Positions 22,640 to 32,603 of a stretch of 32,656 nt of DNA are shown piece after piece. Each line of letters opens with the position of its first letter. Position 1 is the first letter of the stretch. Source of the DNA: an uncultured Collinsella sp. (GTDB lineage Bacteria; Actinomycetota; Coriobacteriia; Coriobacteriales; Coriobacteriaceae); contig CATVYG010000026.1 of assembly GCA_958348225.1 (NCBI GenBank), forward strand, positions 1 to 32,656. The letters run 5' to 3'. Below the pieces are notes generated by a model. That model had not been told where the DNA came from, did not search any database, and worked only from the letters and a program-made list of their open reading frames with translations. A program made the translations under genes and the position numbers.

Positions 22640-24237
22640 TGTCCGAAACCCTCAATGCCCAGGATATCGCCAAGAAACTGCAGGAGCAGCTCACGAGCCT
22701 CTCCGCGACGGTCGATACGCATGAGGTTTCAACGGTCGACGAGGTAGGCGACGGCATCGCGCGCGTCACCGGCCTCAAGAGCGCCATGGCAGGCGAGCTT
22801 CTGGAGTTCAAGAGCTCCGATACCGGTGAGACCGTCTTCGGCCTTGCCCAGAACCTTGACCGTGACGAGGTCGGCGCCGTTCTGTTTGGTGCCGTCGACT
22901 CCATCAAGGAAGGCGACGAGTGCCGCACCACTGGCCGCATTATGGATATCCCCGTGAGCCGTGCCATGCTCGGCCGCGTCGTCAATCCGCTCGGCCAGCC
23001 CATCGACGGTTTGGGTGACATTGTCGCCACGCATCGTCGCCCCATCGAGTTCAAGGCCCCCGGTGTCATCGACCGTACCCCGGTGTGCGAGCCGGTTCAG
23101 ACTGGCCTGTTGGCTATCGACTCCATGGTGCCTATCGGTCGCGGCCAGCGTGAGCTTATCATCGGCGACCGTAAGACCGGCAAGACCGCTATCGCCATCG
23201 ACGCCATCCTCAACCAGCGTGGCAAGGGCATGGTCTGCATCTATGTCGCCATCGGCCAGAAGGCCTCCACGGTTGCCAACATCCGCGAGACCCTCGCTCA
23301 GCACGGTGCGCTCGAATACACCATCATCGTTTCGGCAACCGCTGCCGATTCCGCCCCTATGCAGTACATCGCGCCTATGGCCGGTGCCGCTATCGGCGAG
23401 TTCTTCATGTACAACGGCGAGGACGGCAAGCCCGCCAGCGAGACCAATCCCGGCGGCCACGTGCTCGTCATCTACGACGACCTGTCCAAGCAGGCCGTGG
23501 CCTACCGTCAGATGTCGCTGACGCTGCATCGTCCGCCCGGACGCGAGGCCTATCCTGGCGACATCTTCTACCTGCACTCTCGTCTGCTCGAGCGTGCCGT
23601 CAAGATGTCCAAGAAGAACGGCTACGGCTCCATGACGGCCCTGCCGATCATCGAGACCCAGGACGGCGACGTCTCGGCCTACATTCCGACCAACGTCATT
23701 TCCATTACCGATGGTCAGATCTACCTGCAGTCCGAGCTCTTCTTCCAGGGCCAGCGCCCGGCAGTCGACGTGGGCATCTCCGTGTCCCGCGTCGGTGGTG
23801 ACGCACAGACCAAGGCTATGAAGCAGGTCGCCGGCAACCTCCGTCTGGACCTCGCTTCCTATCAGGAGCTCGCTGGCTTTACGCAGTTCGGCTCCGACCT
23901 CGACGAGGCTACTCAGAAGCAGCTGACCCACGGTGCTCGCATGACCGAGCTCCTGAAGCAGCCGCGTTACAAGCCGTTTGAGGTTGGCGAGCAGATCGTT
24001 ACGCTGTTCGCTGGCAACGAGGGCTTCCTGGATGACCTGGAGATCGCCGACGTGCTGCCTTTCCGTGCCGAGCTCATCGAGTACATGGACAATGGCTTTG
24101 GTTCGCTGCTCGACAAGGTTCGCGCCAAGAAGATCGATGATGACACCAAGGCTGAGCTCTTGCGCGTCATCGGCGACTTCAAGCAGCAGTTCATGGCCAA
24201 GCACCATTCGGATGTTTCTGGATCAGAGGAGAACTAA
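22639..24237 (+). CDS. atpA: ATP synthase F1 subunit alpha
   Basis: A 532-residue non-catalytic nucleotide-binding subunit. Walker A is GDRKTGKT (176-183; GDRQTGKT in most bacteria), followed by the DELSE-region equivalent and VGISVSRVGGDAQTKAMK, which carries the conserved arginine finger. The N-terminal beta barrel includes VDEVGDGIARVTGLKSAMAG. It is a little longer than the ~505 norm, mainly at the C-terminus (KHHSDVSGSEEN). GGAGG precedes the ATG inside atpH. Five bases separate it from atpG. Confidence 0.98.
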   Translation: MSETLNAQDIAKKLQEQLTSLSATVDTHEVSTVDEVGDGIARVTGLKSAMAGELLEFKSSDTGETVFGLAQNLDRDEVGAVLFGAVDSIKEGDECRTTGRIMDIPVSRAMLGRVVNPLGQPIDGLGDIVATHRRPIEFKAPGVIDRTPVCEPVQTGLLAIDSMVPIGRGQRELIIGDRKTGKTAIAIDAILNQRGKGMVCIYVAIGQKASTVANIRETLAQHGALEYTIIVSATAADSAPMQYIAPMAGAAIGEFFMYNGEDGKPASETNPGGHVLVIYDDLSKQAVAYRQMSLTLHRPPGREAYPGDIFYLHSRLLERAVKMSKKNGYGSMTALPIIETQDGDVSAYIPTNVISITDGQIYLQSELFFQGQRPAVDVGISVSRVGGDAQTKAMKQVAGNLRLDLASYQELAGFTQFGSDLDEATQKQLTHGARMTELLKQPRYKPFEVGEQIVTLFAGNEGFLDDLEIADVLPFRAELIEYMDNGFGSLLDKVRAKKIDDDTKAELLRVIGDFKQQFMAKHHSDVSGSEEN

Positions 24238-24242
24238 GCCCC

Positions 24243-25150
24243 ATGGCCAACCTTCGCGACATTAAGAAGCGAATCTCCTCGGTTACCACGACCAAGCAGA
24301 TCACGCGCACGATGGAGATGGTCTCTACGGCCAAGATTCGTCGTGCCCTCGATCGCTCCAAGCAGGCCGAGCCCTATAAGGAGGCGCTGACCGACGTCAT
24401 GTTGACGGTCGCCGGCGACGCCTCCTGTTCGGGCACCGATCCCATGCTGCAGAAGCATGAGAGCGTCAAGCATGGCCTGATTGTCGTTATTGCCTCGGAC
24501 CGCGGCCTTGCCGGCGGTTTCAATACGACGGTGGAGCGCACGGCCGAAAAGCTCGCCGCTTCTTGGGCGAACGACGGCATCGAATGCGAGATCATCGCGT
24601 GCGGGCGTAAGCCGGCCACGTATTTCCGTGACCGCGCAAACGTTGTCATGCACTTTGAGGGCAACTCCTCTGAGCCCGATTTCAATCAGGCCCGCATGAT
24701 CTCCTCTCATATCTGCGATGCGTATCGTGCCGGTGAGCTTGACCGTGTCGAGCTTGTCTACCACCACGCCAAGAACCGCGTGGATCAGGAGCTTCGCGTC
24801 GAGCATCTGTTGCCGCTCGACCCCGAGATGATCGCTATGGCCCACGGTCCGCGTAAGAACGAGACCGACGCCCCTAAGCGCATCTCGTCCACGTTCGAGT
24901 TCGTGCCCTCTCCCGAGCATGTTCTCGGCAAGCTTGTGCCGTCTTATATCCTGACGGTCATCTACCAGGCCCTGATCGATTCGGCGGCTGCCGAGCAGGG
25001 TGCACGCCGCAAGGCCATGCACTCCGCGACGGAAAACGCCACCGCGATCATCTCGACCCTTACCCGCACGTATAGTCGCGTGCGCCAGGCTTCGATCACG
25101 ACCGAGATTAACGAGATCGTCGGCGGAGCCTCAGCATTGGAGGAACAGTA

Positions 25151-25151
<1 letters not shown>
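24243..25151 (+). CDS. atpG: ATP synthase F1 subunit gamma
   Basis: A 302-residue central rotor subunit. The N-terminal coiled coil begins LRDIKKRISSVTTTKQITR, with the conserved TMEMVSTAKIRRAL, and the C-terminal helix carries RKAMHSATENATAIISTL and TTEINEIVGGASAL. These terminal helices insert into the alpha/beta hexamer. Length is near the family norm (about 290). Its TAA overlaps the atpD ATG by one base. Confidence 0.97.
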
Positions 25152-26605
<1,454 letters not shown>

Positions 26606-26608
26606 GTT

Positions 26609-27001
26609 ATGCGTATCCGCATCGTGTGCCCCGTGAGCTGCGCCTATGAGGGCGACGCTGCGTTTGTGTCGATTCCGTCCACGGATGGCGAGTTTGGCGT
26701 TCTGCCTGCTCACTCCAGCGAGATCTGCACGATCGACCGCGGTTACGTTCGCGTTTCCGATAAGGCCATGGGCACTGTCGACCACACGTTTGCCGTGGCC
26801 GGCGGCTATGCCCAGGTTGCGGACGATGTCGTGACCGTTCTCGCCGAGCGCGCTTGCGATTTGGCGACCGTCGATGCCGACAAGCTTAAAGCTGATATTC
26901 AAGGTTTTGAAGAGAAGCTGGGTAATTTGTCGGAGGATGATGCACGCCGCGCCTACCTCTATAATGAAATCGCATGGTGTAAGCTCAAGCTTGCCCAATA
27001 G
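26609..27001 (+). CDS. atpC: ATP synthase F1 subunit epsilon
   Basis: A 130-residue subunit regulating rotation and ATP hydrolysis. The N-terminal beta sandwich contains the DGEFGVLPAHSSEICTI motif and VAGGYAQVADDVVTVLAERA; the C-terminal helical part (about 88-130) is shorter and less regular than in E. coli and may inhibit hydrolysis only weakly. It is the last gene of the operon, followed 37 bases later by a strong terminator hairpin. Confidence 0.95.
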   Translation: MRIRIVCPVSCAYEGDAAFVSIPSTDGEFGVLPAHSSEICTIDRGYVRVSDKAMGTVDHTFAVAGGYAQVADDVVTVLAERACDLATVDADKLKADIQGFEEKLGNLSEDDARRAYLYNEIAWCKLKLAQ

Positions 27002-27038
27002 TCAAACGATTTAGCGTTCGACCATTTGCGAACACATC

Positions 27039-27076
27039 ATGCCCGGGATGGCCCAGCCACCCCGGGCATGCTTTTT
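27039..27076 (+). terminator. Terminator of the ATP synthase operon
   Basis: Perfect 9-bp stem ATGCCCGGG (27039-27047) / CCCGGGCAT (27061-27069) with a 13-nt loop, then GC and TTTTT. It lies between atpC and murA and overlaps the region just upstream of the murA ribosome-binding site. Confidence 0.9.
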
Positions 27077-27089
27077 GAAAGGGTAGACC

Positions 27090-28373
27090 TTGGATATTAT
27101 CCGCGTTGAGGGTGGCCACGCCATCGGAGGCTCCGTGCCCGTTTCGGGCGCCAAGAACTCCGCGCTCAAACTCATGGCGGCAACGCTTCTGGCGCCGGGC
27201 AAGACGACGCTGCAGAACGTGCCCGATATTTCCGATGTCCACGTGATGGGCAAGGTGCTCAAAGGCATGGGCGCTACGATCGATGTTCTCGACGAACACA
27301 CGCTCGAGATTGATACCTCTCAGGTCGATTCATGGGAGGCCCCCTACGAGCTCGTTGCCAAGATGCGCGCTTCCACCGCCGTCATGGGACCCCTGCTGGG
27401 CCGCTTCCATCGCGCCAAAATTGCCATGCCGGGCGGCTGCAACCTGGGTGCTCGCAAGATCGATATGCACATTCTTGGTCTTGAGGCCCTGGGCGTTGAG
27501 TTCGATACCGCCCACGGTTACATCAACGCTAATGCGCCCCAAGGTCTGCGCGGTACCACCGTCACGCTCGAGTTCGCCAGCGTCGGTGCGACCGAGAACC
27601 TCATCATGGCCTCTGTGCGCGCACAGGGCACCACGGTTATCGATAATGCCGCCCGCGAGCCCGAGATCGTCGATCTCGCTAACATGCTCAACGAGATGGG
27701 CGCCAAGATTGTTGGCGCCGGTACGCCCGTCGTGACTATCGAAGGCGTGGAAGAGCTCCATCCCGTTACCCATCGCGTGGTGGGCGACCGCATCGAGGCC
27801 GGTACCTTTATCGTTGCCGGTGCGTTGATGGCCGACGATCGCGGTGTCGACGTCACGGGTTTTTGCCCCATTCACTTGGGCATGGTGCTCAAGAAGATGG
27901 AGCTCATGGGTATCGACTGCGAGCGCGTCGAAGATGGCGTCCATGTGAACCGTGCCGAGCGTATCAAGCCGGTCGACATCCAGACGCTTCCGTTCCCCGG
28001 TTTCCCGACCGACATGCAGGCGCAGATTATGGTGCTCTCCGCCCTTGCCGACGGCAGTTCCGTTATTACCGAAAATATCTTCGAGAATCGCTTTATGTTT
28101 GCCTCTGAGCTGGTGCGCATGGGTGCCGACATTCGTATCGAGAGCCATCATGCCATGATTCATGGCGTCAAGGGCTTCTCGGGTGCACAGGTTACCTCGC
28201 CCGATCTGCGTGGCGGAGCGGCCCTCGTCGTAGCGGGCTTGATCGCCGACGGGACGACCGAGGTTTCGGCCATCTATCACATCAAGCGCGGCTACGAGCA
28301 GTTTGTCGAAAAGCTGCAGGCGCTCGGCGCGCATGTCGAGCATGCTACCGTCCCCGATCCCGTCATCTACTAA
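27090..28373 (+). CDS. murA: UDP-N-acetylglucosamine 1-carboxyvinyltransferase
   Basis: A 427-residue enzyme catalysing the first committed step of peptidoglycan synthesis, transfer of enolpyruvate from PEP to UDP-GlcNAc; it is the fosfomycin target. The catalytic cysteine is C117 in MPGGCNLGARKIDMH, so the standard fosfomycin-sensitive Cys form is present. SGAKNSALKLMAATLLA near the N-terminus and FPGFPTDMQAQIMVL near residue 300 are also typical. It starts with TTG, with GAAAGGG about eight bases upstream. Only about 13 bases separate the ATP synthase terminator from the start, so either its promoter lies upstream of or within atpC or some read-through occurs. The LCP gene follows after 12 bases. 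Confidence 0.96.
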   Translation: MDIIRVEGGHAIGGSVPVSGAKNSALKLMAATLLAPGKTTLQNVPDISDVHVMGKVLKGMGATIDVLDEHTLEIDTSQVDSWEAPYELVAKMRASTAVMGPLLGRFHRAKIAMPGGCNLGARKIDMHILGLEALGVEFDTAHGYINANAPQGLRGTTVTLEFASVGATENLIMASVRAQGTTVIDNAAREPEIVDLANMLNEMGAKIVGAGTPVVTIEGVEELHPVTHRVVGDRIEAGTFIVAGALMADDRGVDVTGFCPIHLGMVLKKMELMGIDCERVEDGVHVNRAERIKPVDIQTLPFPGFPTDMQAQIMVLSALADGSSVITENIFENRFMFASELVRMGADIRIESHHAMIHGVKGFSGAQVTSPDLRGGAALVVAGLIADGTTEVSAIYHIKRGYEQFVEKLQALGAHVEHATVPDPVIY

Positions 28374-28385
28374 TACAGGTTGCCT

Positions 28386-29621
28386 ATGTTTAATAAAAAG
28401 CCCCTCGCGGATACCACCGCCCGAAGACCCTCAACTGGTGCGCAGGCCAAGATCTACAGTCGCGATAACGTGGCTCGCTATTCCGAGCGCGCTCGTCAAC
28501 GTCGTCGTAGCCACACGATTCGTCACGTCGCGCTCATTGTCGTGCTTGGCGTGCTGCTGAGTGCCACTACCGCTGCCGGCCTGTGGTTTGCCACCATTAT
28601 GGGCAAGCTCGGCGATTCCAATGTCATTACCGACAATCTGCGTCGGGTTCTGGTTGACACCGATGAGGCAAAGGATCCGTTCTACGTGCTGCTTCTTGGC
28701 ACCGACGGCCGTCCGGGCGAGGATACGTATCGTGCCGACTCGATTATCCTGGCACGCATCGACCCCACGCAAAAGCAGGCGACGCTCATTTCCGTTCCGC
28801 GCGACACCAAGGTCGAGTACAAGGGCGAGACCATGAAGATCAACGCCTGCCATACCGTTGGCGGCGCCGAGGCCATGGTCGAGGCGGTCAACGAGCTGTG
28901 CGGTGTTCAGATTTCCCACTATGCCGAGGTCAGCTTCGACGGTATGCAGGCGCTGATTGATTCGGTTGGCGGTATCGACATTAACGCAACCGATGATGTT
29001 GACGACCCCGAGCACCTGGATATTAAGATTACCGCTGGCCAGCAGCATATGGACGGTGCCACCGCCCTTACCTATGCCCGCTGCCGCTACACCTATGCCG
29101 ACGGCGATTACACGCGCATGCGCCACCAGCGTCAGGTGCTTGGCGCCCTTGCCAACCAGATTCTCAATAACTTCGATGCCACGAAGATCTTTGGCCTGGT
29201 TAATTCGCTGTCCGATATGCTCGTAACCGATATGAGCGTTCAGGATATCGTGGCTACGGTCAACGCCATGCGCGGTATGGATGTCGACGGTATCTACTCG
29301 GCCAACCTGCCCTCGTACGCCGACGACAGCACCATGATCGACGGTGTGAGCTACGTCTTTGTCTACGAGGACGAGCTCAAGGAAATGATGGAGCGCGTCG
29401 ATGCCGGCAAGGACCCCAAGGGTCCCAACACCATGGGCCTTTCCGACGGTTCCAGCTCTACGATCAGCGACCTGAACAACAACACGTCTGACGACTACGC
29501 AAATGGTACCGCAACCTCATCGGTCAGCTCTGACGATTCCGATGACTCAAGCGATTCGAGCGATTCGGACTACTACGAAGAGCCCACCGGCGACGGCAAC
29601 GGTTACGAAGCCAACTACTAA
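28386..29621 (+). CDS. LytR-CpsA-Psr (LCP) family cell-wall ligase
   Basis: A 411-residue membrane-anchored protein. A cationic N-terminal tail (YSERARQRRRSHTIR) is followed by one span (about 41-64) and the extracellular LCP domain: LLGTDGRPGEDTYRADSIIL, SVPRDTKVEY, then ALTYARCRYTYADGDYTRMR with the conserved arginines. LCP enzymes transfer wall polymers from a polyprenyl carrier to peptidoglycan or protein. The tail is Ser/Asp-rich and low-complexity (about 357-411). The ATG at 28386 has AGG at 28376-28378; a TTG six bases earlier is in frame. It directly follows murA, consistent with a cell-wall operon, and ends at element C copy 3. Confidence 0.93.
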   Translation: MFNKKPLADTTARRPSTGAQAKIYSRDNVARYSERARQRRRSHTIRHVALIVVLGVLLSATTAAGLWFATIMGKLGDSNVITDNLRRVLVDTDEAKDPFYVLLLGTDGRPGEDTYRADSIILARIDPTQKQATLISVPRDTKVEYKGETMKINACHTVGGAEAMVEAVNELCGVQISHYAEVSFDGMQALIDSVGGIDINATDDVDDPEHLDIKITAGQQHMDGATALTYARCRYTYADGDYTRMRHQRQVLGALANQILNNFDATKIFGLVNSLSDMLVTDMSVQDIVATVNAMRGMDVDGIYSANLPSYADDSTMIDGVSYVFVYEDELKEMMERVDAGKDPKGPNTMGLSDGSSSTISDLNNNTSDDYANGTATSSVSSDDSDDSSDSSDSDYYEEPTGDGNGYEANY

Positions 29622-29757
29622 GTTACGGCGTTTTACCAAACGCCGTAACGGCTTGACGCTGCGCGCCGCCCAAGGCGACAATTTGTCATTCAAAAGGCAG
29701 GGCATGACCAGAAGGTCAATGCCCTGCCTTTTTCATGCCAACTTGTTCGCCTTGGAC
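29622..29757. repeat. Structured intergenic element C, copy 3
   Basis: Hairpin 1: GTTACGGCGTTT-TACC-AAACGCCGTAAC (29622-29649), directly after the LCP stop codon. Linker GGCTTGACGCTGC. Outer stem CCAAGGCGA / TCGCCTTGG (29670-29678, 29747-29755) encloses the terminator core, then GACGTCGCTCGC follows. Compared with copy 2, hairpin 1 keeps pairing while GCGG becomes GGCG; compared with copy 1, the outer stem changes AGAG to AAGG with matching changes opposite. Confidence 0.85.
29692..29733 (+). terminator. Terminator core of element C copy 3 (flipped centre)
   Basis: Perfect 14-bp stem AAAAGGCAGGGCAT / ATGCCCTGCCTTTT with centre GACCAGAAGGTC and a following T. The centre is the reverse complement of that at 8050-8061 (GACCTTCTGGTC), so this core is present in opposite orientation here. 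It should terminate the murA-LCP transcript. Confidence 0.85.
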
Positions 29758-29809
29758 GTCGCTCGCTGACGTTGGCTCAACCTGCGGTGCTGACTACTCC
29801 CCTTGCACC

Positions 29810-29850
29810 AAAAACCGCCCCGTTCTCGGTTCTGAGGACGGGGCGGTTTT
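29810..29850 (-). terminator. Terminator of pepT, possibly bidirectional
   Basis: Perfect 13-bp stem AAAACCGCCCCGT (29811-29823) / ACGGGGCGGTTTT (29838-29850) with a 14-nt loop. On the minus strand it lies 24 bases beyond the pepT stop and ends in five T residues; on the plus strand it ends in TTTT and could back up termination of the LCP transcript. Confidence 0.9.
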
Positions 29851-29874
29851 GCTTACCTAGATTGTTCGAGTTCC

Positions 29875-31122
29875 CTATGCAAAGCGGGCGACGAGCTCCT
29901 GCAGGACGTCGGTCATCTTGACGAGCGAACTGACCGGGACGAACTCGTTGACGCCGTGGTAGCAATAGCCGCCGGTGGAAAGGTTGGGGCAGGGCAGACC
30001 GCGGAACGACAGCTGGGCGCCGTCGGTGCCGCCACGAATTGGCAGCACTTGGGGCTCAACGCCGCAGGCAAGGTAGGCTTCCTTGGCAACATCAATAAGC
30101 TCGGGATAGTCACGAACGATCTCGGCCATATTTCGATACTGCTGCTTAATCTCGACCGTCACGCGCTCCTCACCCAGACGCTGGTTGAGCATCGAGGCAG
30201 CGGCATCAATAAGGTCGAGTTTCTGCTGGAACTTGGCGGCGTCATGGTCGCGGACGATATAGCGCGCTGTGGCGTGATCGACGGTCGCAGATACACCCTC
30301 AAGGTGATAAAAGCCCTCGTAGCCTTCCGTATACTCCGGGCGCTGTACGTAGGGGAGCAACGCGTTGAAGTCGCAGAACAGATTGCCTGCGTTGACCATA
30401 CGGCCCTTAGCGTCGCCCGGGTGGATGGACTGGCCCTCAAAGCAGACGGTCGCCTCGGCGGCGTTAAAGCATTCCCACTCCAGTTCGCCGATGGGGCCGC
30501 CGTCGACCGTGTAGGCGTACTTGCAGCCAAAGGTATCGATATCCAACAGCTCGGCTCCGTGGCCGATCTCCTCGTCAGGGCAGAAGCAAATGCCGAGTGC
30601 GGGATGGGGCAGAGAAGGGTCCTGAGCGATACGCGCGACAAGCGACATGATCTCGGCGACGCCTGCCTTGTCGTCCGCGCCCAGCAGCGTGGTGCCATCG
30701 CTGCAGACCAGGTCCTCACCTGCGAGGTCGTTCAGGGCGGGAAGCTTGGCGGTACTCATGGCAACGGGCTTACCGTCAACCGTGCCGCAGACCAGGTCGC
30801 CGCCTTCGTAGTGTACGATGTGCGGTTTCACGCCGGCACCCGGTGCAACTTCGGTGGTGTCGAGATGGGCGATCAGGCCCAGGGCGGGCTTGTCCTCAGC
30901 GCCCGCACTTGCGGGGATATGCGCGCAGACATAGGCGTGCTCGGTCACGTGGGCATCTTCCGCACCAAGCTCGCGCAGCTCTTCAGCCAGCACGTTGGCA
31001 AGGTCAAACTGAACGGCGCTCGAGGGTACCTGGTCGCAGTTTGCATCCTCGGACTGCGTGTTGATCTGGACGTAGCGCAAAAAGCGCTCGAGGACATCGG
31101 GGTTCGTGGTGGTGTTTTCCAT
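29875..31122 (-). CDS. pepT: Peptidase T (tripeptide aminopeptidase)
   Basis: A 415-residue cytosolic M20B metallopeptidase removing the N-terminal residue from tripeptides. Metal-site motifs are LIAHLDTTEVAPG, TLLGADDKAGVAE and CFCPDEEIGHGAELLD, with YTVDGGPIGELEWE and GGTDGAQLSFRGLP further on; together these identify PepT rather than PepD or the M20 gene at 11208. Length matches the family. On the minus strand GGAG lies nine bases before this ATG; extending to 31218 would add a poorly conserved 32-residue leader running into the operator. It is divergent from the DtxR-type gene and terminated by the hairpin at 29810-29850. Confidence 0.95.
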   Translation of the reverse strand: MENTTTNPDVLERFLRYVQINTQSEDANCDQVPSSAVQFDLANVLAEELRELGAEDAHVTEHAYVCAHIPASAGAEDKPALGLIAHLDTTEVAPGAGVKPHIVHYEGGDLVCGTVDGKPVAMSTAKLPALNDLAGEDLVCSDGTTLLGADDKAGVAEIMSLVARIAQDPSLPHPALGICFCPDEEIGHGAELLDIDTFGCKYAYTVDGGPIGELEWECFNAAEATVCFEGQSIHPGDAKGRMVNAGNLFCDFNALLPYVQRPEYTEGYEGFYHLEGVSATVDHATARYIVRDHDAAKFQQKLDLIDAAASMLNQRLGEERVTVEIKQQYRNMAEIVRDYPELIDVAKEAYLACGVEPQVLPIRGGTDGAQLSFRGLPCPNLSTGGYCYHGVNEFVPVSSLVKMTDVLQELVARFA

Positions 31123-31169
31123 AAAGACCGCTCCAATCTTGGTCGTCGTGTGCAACAAGAACTCTAGCA

Positions 31170-31211
31170 CGGTATGCCACGGCATACCGCGACGCTTGGA
31201 TGGGGTAGAAT
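31170..31211. promoter_or_regulatory. Palindromic operator between pepT and the DtxR-type gene
   Basis: CGGTATGCC-AC-GGCATACCG (31170-31189) is a perfect 9+2+9 palindrome in the divergent intergenic region. A TAGAAT -10-like box (31206-31211) for the DtxR-type gene follows, with no good -35, so the palindrome would cover the -35 region of that promoter. Autoregulation by the DtxR-type protein is a reasonable inference. Confidence 0.55.
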
Positions 31212-31242
31212 CAGCCATTGAATGCAGAAGGGACGGAAGATC

Positions 31243-31665
31243 ATGGATACGACAAATAGCTCGCGCGAACTACATCTGACGGTGGCGAACGAAGACTACT
31301 TGGAGTGCATGGTTCGCATTGAAAGCGAAGAGGGGGAAACCAACGGCGTTCGATCGGTCGACATCGCGCAGCGCCTTGGCGTCTCCAAGGCATCGGTCAA
31401 TAAAGCGGTTTCGGCTCTCAAGGCATCCGAGCTTGTCGAGCAATCGCACTACGGCAAGGTGATCCTGACCGATCGCGGCCGCGAGGTTGGCACGGCTATC
31501 TGGTACCGTCATCGCCTCATCCGCACGTTTTTGGTTCAGGAGCTCGGTGTCGAATTTGAGCGAGCCGATTCCGAGGCCTGCATGATGGAGCATGCGCTAT
31601 CCGAGGACACGATGAGCCGCTGGCTCGCCTATCTCGAAAAGCAGGGAATCAGCGTCGAGGAATAG
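31243..31665 (+). CDS. Short DtxR/MntR-type metal-dependent repressor
   Basis: A 140-residue regulator: N-terminal winged helix (VRSVDIAQRLGVSKASVNKA, with the wing at KVILTDRG) then the metal-binding dimerisation domain. YRHRLIRTFL supplies a His as at DtxR His79, and ACMMEH (C113, E116, H117) matches DtxR Cys102, Glu105 and His106, which favours an Fe-type over a Mn-type site. The third SH3/FeoA-like domain is absent, as in MntR. GGACGGAAG precedes the ATG at 31243; an in-frame ATG at 31222 has no ribosome-binding site. No metal transporter gene is visible nearby; the divergent neighbour is pepT. Confidence 0.88.
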   Translation: MDTTNSSRELHLTVANEDYLECMVRIESEEGETNGVRSVDIAQRLGVSKASVNKAVSALKASELVEQSHYGKVILTDRGREVGTAIWYRHRLIRTFLVQELGVEFERADSEACMMEHALSEDTMSRWLAYLEKQGISVEE

Positions 31666-31675
31666 CGGGATATAT

Positions 31676-32569
31676 ATGGATACGAGTTATTACAACCGCT
31701 TTGGTGCCGAGGAACTTACGCGCCGCTTGTCGAGCGAGACCTTGTTGGCGCAGGGCCCCATGGGCAGTGTTTTGTTGAGTGAGTACGATGCCGCCGACAT
31801 TCCACCGGCGTTTTGGAATCTGGCAGAGCCGCAGACCGTTTCTCGTATCCATCGCTTGTATGTCGCCGCCGGCGCGCAGGTGCTCATTACCAATACCTTT
31901 CAGGCATCGAGCTATGCCCTCAAGCACGACCAGATTGCGCCGTCCGTGGCGGAGGTCAATCGCGGGGCCGTCGACGATGCCCGCCAGGCGCACCCTCAGC
32001 TACTGCTGGGCTCGATGGGCCCGATCGGTATTGAGTGGTTTGCCGAGGACTCTGTCGAGTATCGTGAAATCCGCGGCATTGCGCGCGAACAGGCGCACGC
32101 CTTGCTCAATGCTGGTGTTGACGGTCTGCTGATCGAGACGGTGACGTCTATCCGTAATCTGCAGCCCATGCTTGCCGGCGCCCGAGATGCCGCCGACGGC
32201 ATGCCTGTTCTGGTGAGTTTTGTCGTTGACGATAAAGGCGACCTGCTGGGCGATGGCCTCAACATCGAGGCAGCCGTTTTGTACGCCGAAAAACACGGCG
32301 CAAATTCGGTTGGTGTTAATTGCTGTTCGCTTGCGGCCGCGAACGCGGCGGTGCCCAGGATGGTTGCATCGGCGACTACTCCCGTCACGGTGCGTCCCAA
32401 CGTAGGCGATCCGGTCCAGACTCAGGATGGCCCCGTATGGCACGAGAACCCCGAAGCTTTCGCGCGCGCATGCATCGAATGGAGACATGCCGGTGCCGCA
32501 ATGGTGGGCAGTTGCTGTGGAACCACGGCAATCACTACGGCCGCGATGGCCGGGGCGCTCGATATATAA
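31676..32569 (+). CDS. Homocysteine S-methyltransferase domain protein
   Basis: A 297-residue TIM-barrel methyltransferase of the zinc-dependent homocysteine S-methyltransferase family (MmuM/BHMT/MetH N-domain). The start LLAQGPMGSVLL corresponds to the DGAMGT-type motif; ITNTFQASSYAL and LLLGSMGPIG are family landmarks; zinc thiolates are expected from VGVNCC and VGSCCGTT. The methyl donor is not readable: S-methylmethionine or methyl-betaines are possible, and the MetH-like style (GPVWHENPEAFARAC) leaves a cobalamin partner open. Ribosome-binding is weak (AGGAAT about 11 bases upstream). It follows the repressor by 10 bases, so the two probably share a transcript, and a strong terminator follows. 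Confidence 0.87.
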   Translation: MDTSYYNRFGAEELTRRLSSETLLAQGPMGSVLLSEYDAADIPPAFWNLAEPQTVSRIHRLYVAAGAQVLITNTFQASSYALKHDQIAPSVAEVNRGAVDDARQAHPQLLLGSMGPIGIEWFAEDSVEYREIRGIAREQAHALLNAGVDGLLIETVTSIRNLQPMLAGARDAADGMPVLVSFVVDDKGDLLGDGLNIEAAVLYAEKHGANSVGVNCCSLAAANAAVPRMVASATTPVTVRPNVGDPVQTQDGPVWHENPEAFARACIEWRHAGAAMVGSCCGTTAITTAAMAGALDI

Positions 32570-32574
32570 AGGGC

Positions 32575-32603
32575 AAACCGCTCCATACGGGGCGGTTTTT
32601 TTT
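32575..32603 (+). terminator. Terminator after the homocysteine methyltransferase-like gene
   Basis: Stem AAACCGCTCC / GGGGCGGTTT with one T-G pair and loop ATAC, followed by five further T residues. The remaining 53 bases of the window hold a lone TTGACA (32623-32628) without a matching -10. Confidence 0.92.
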
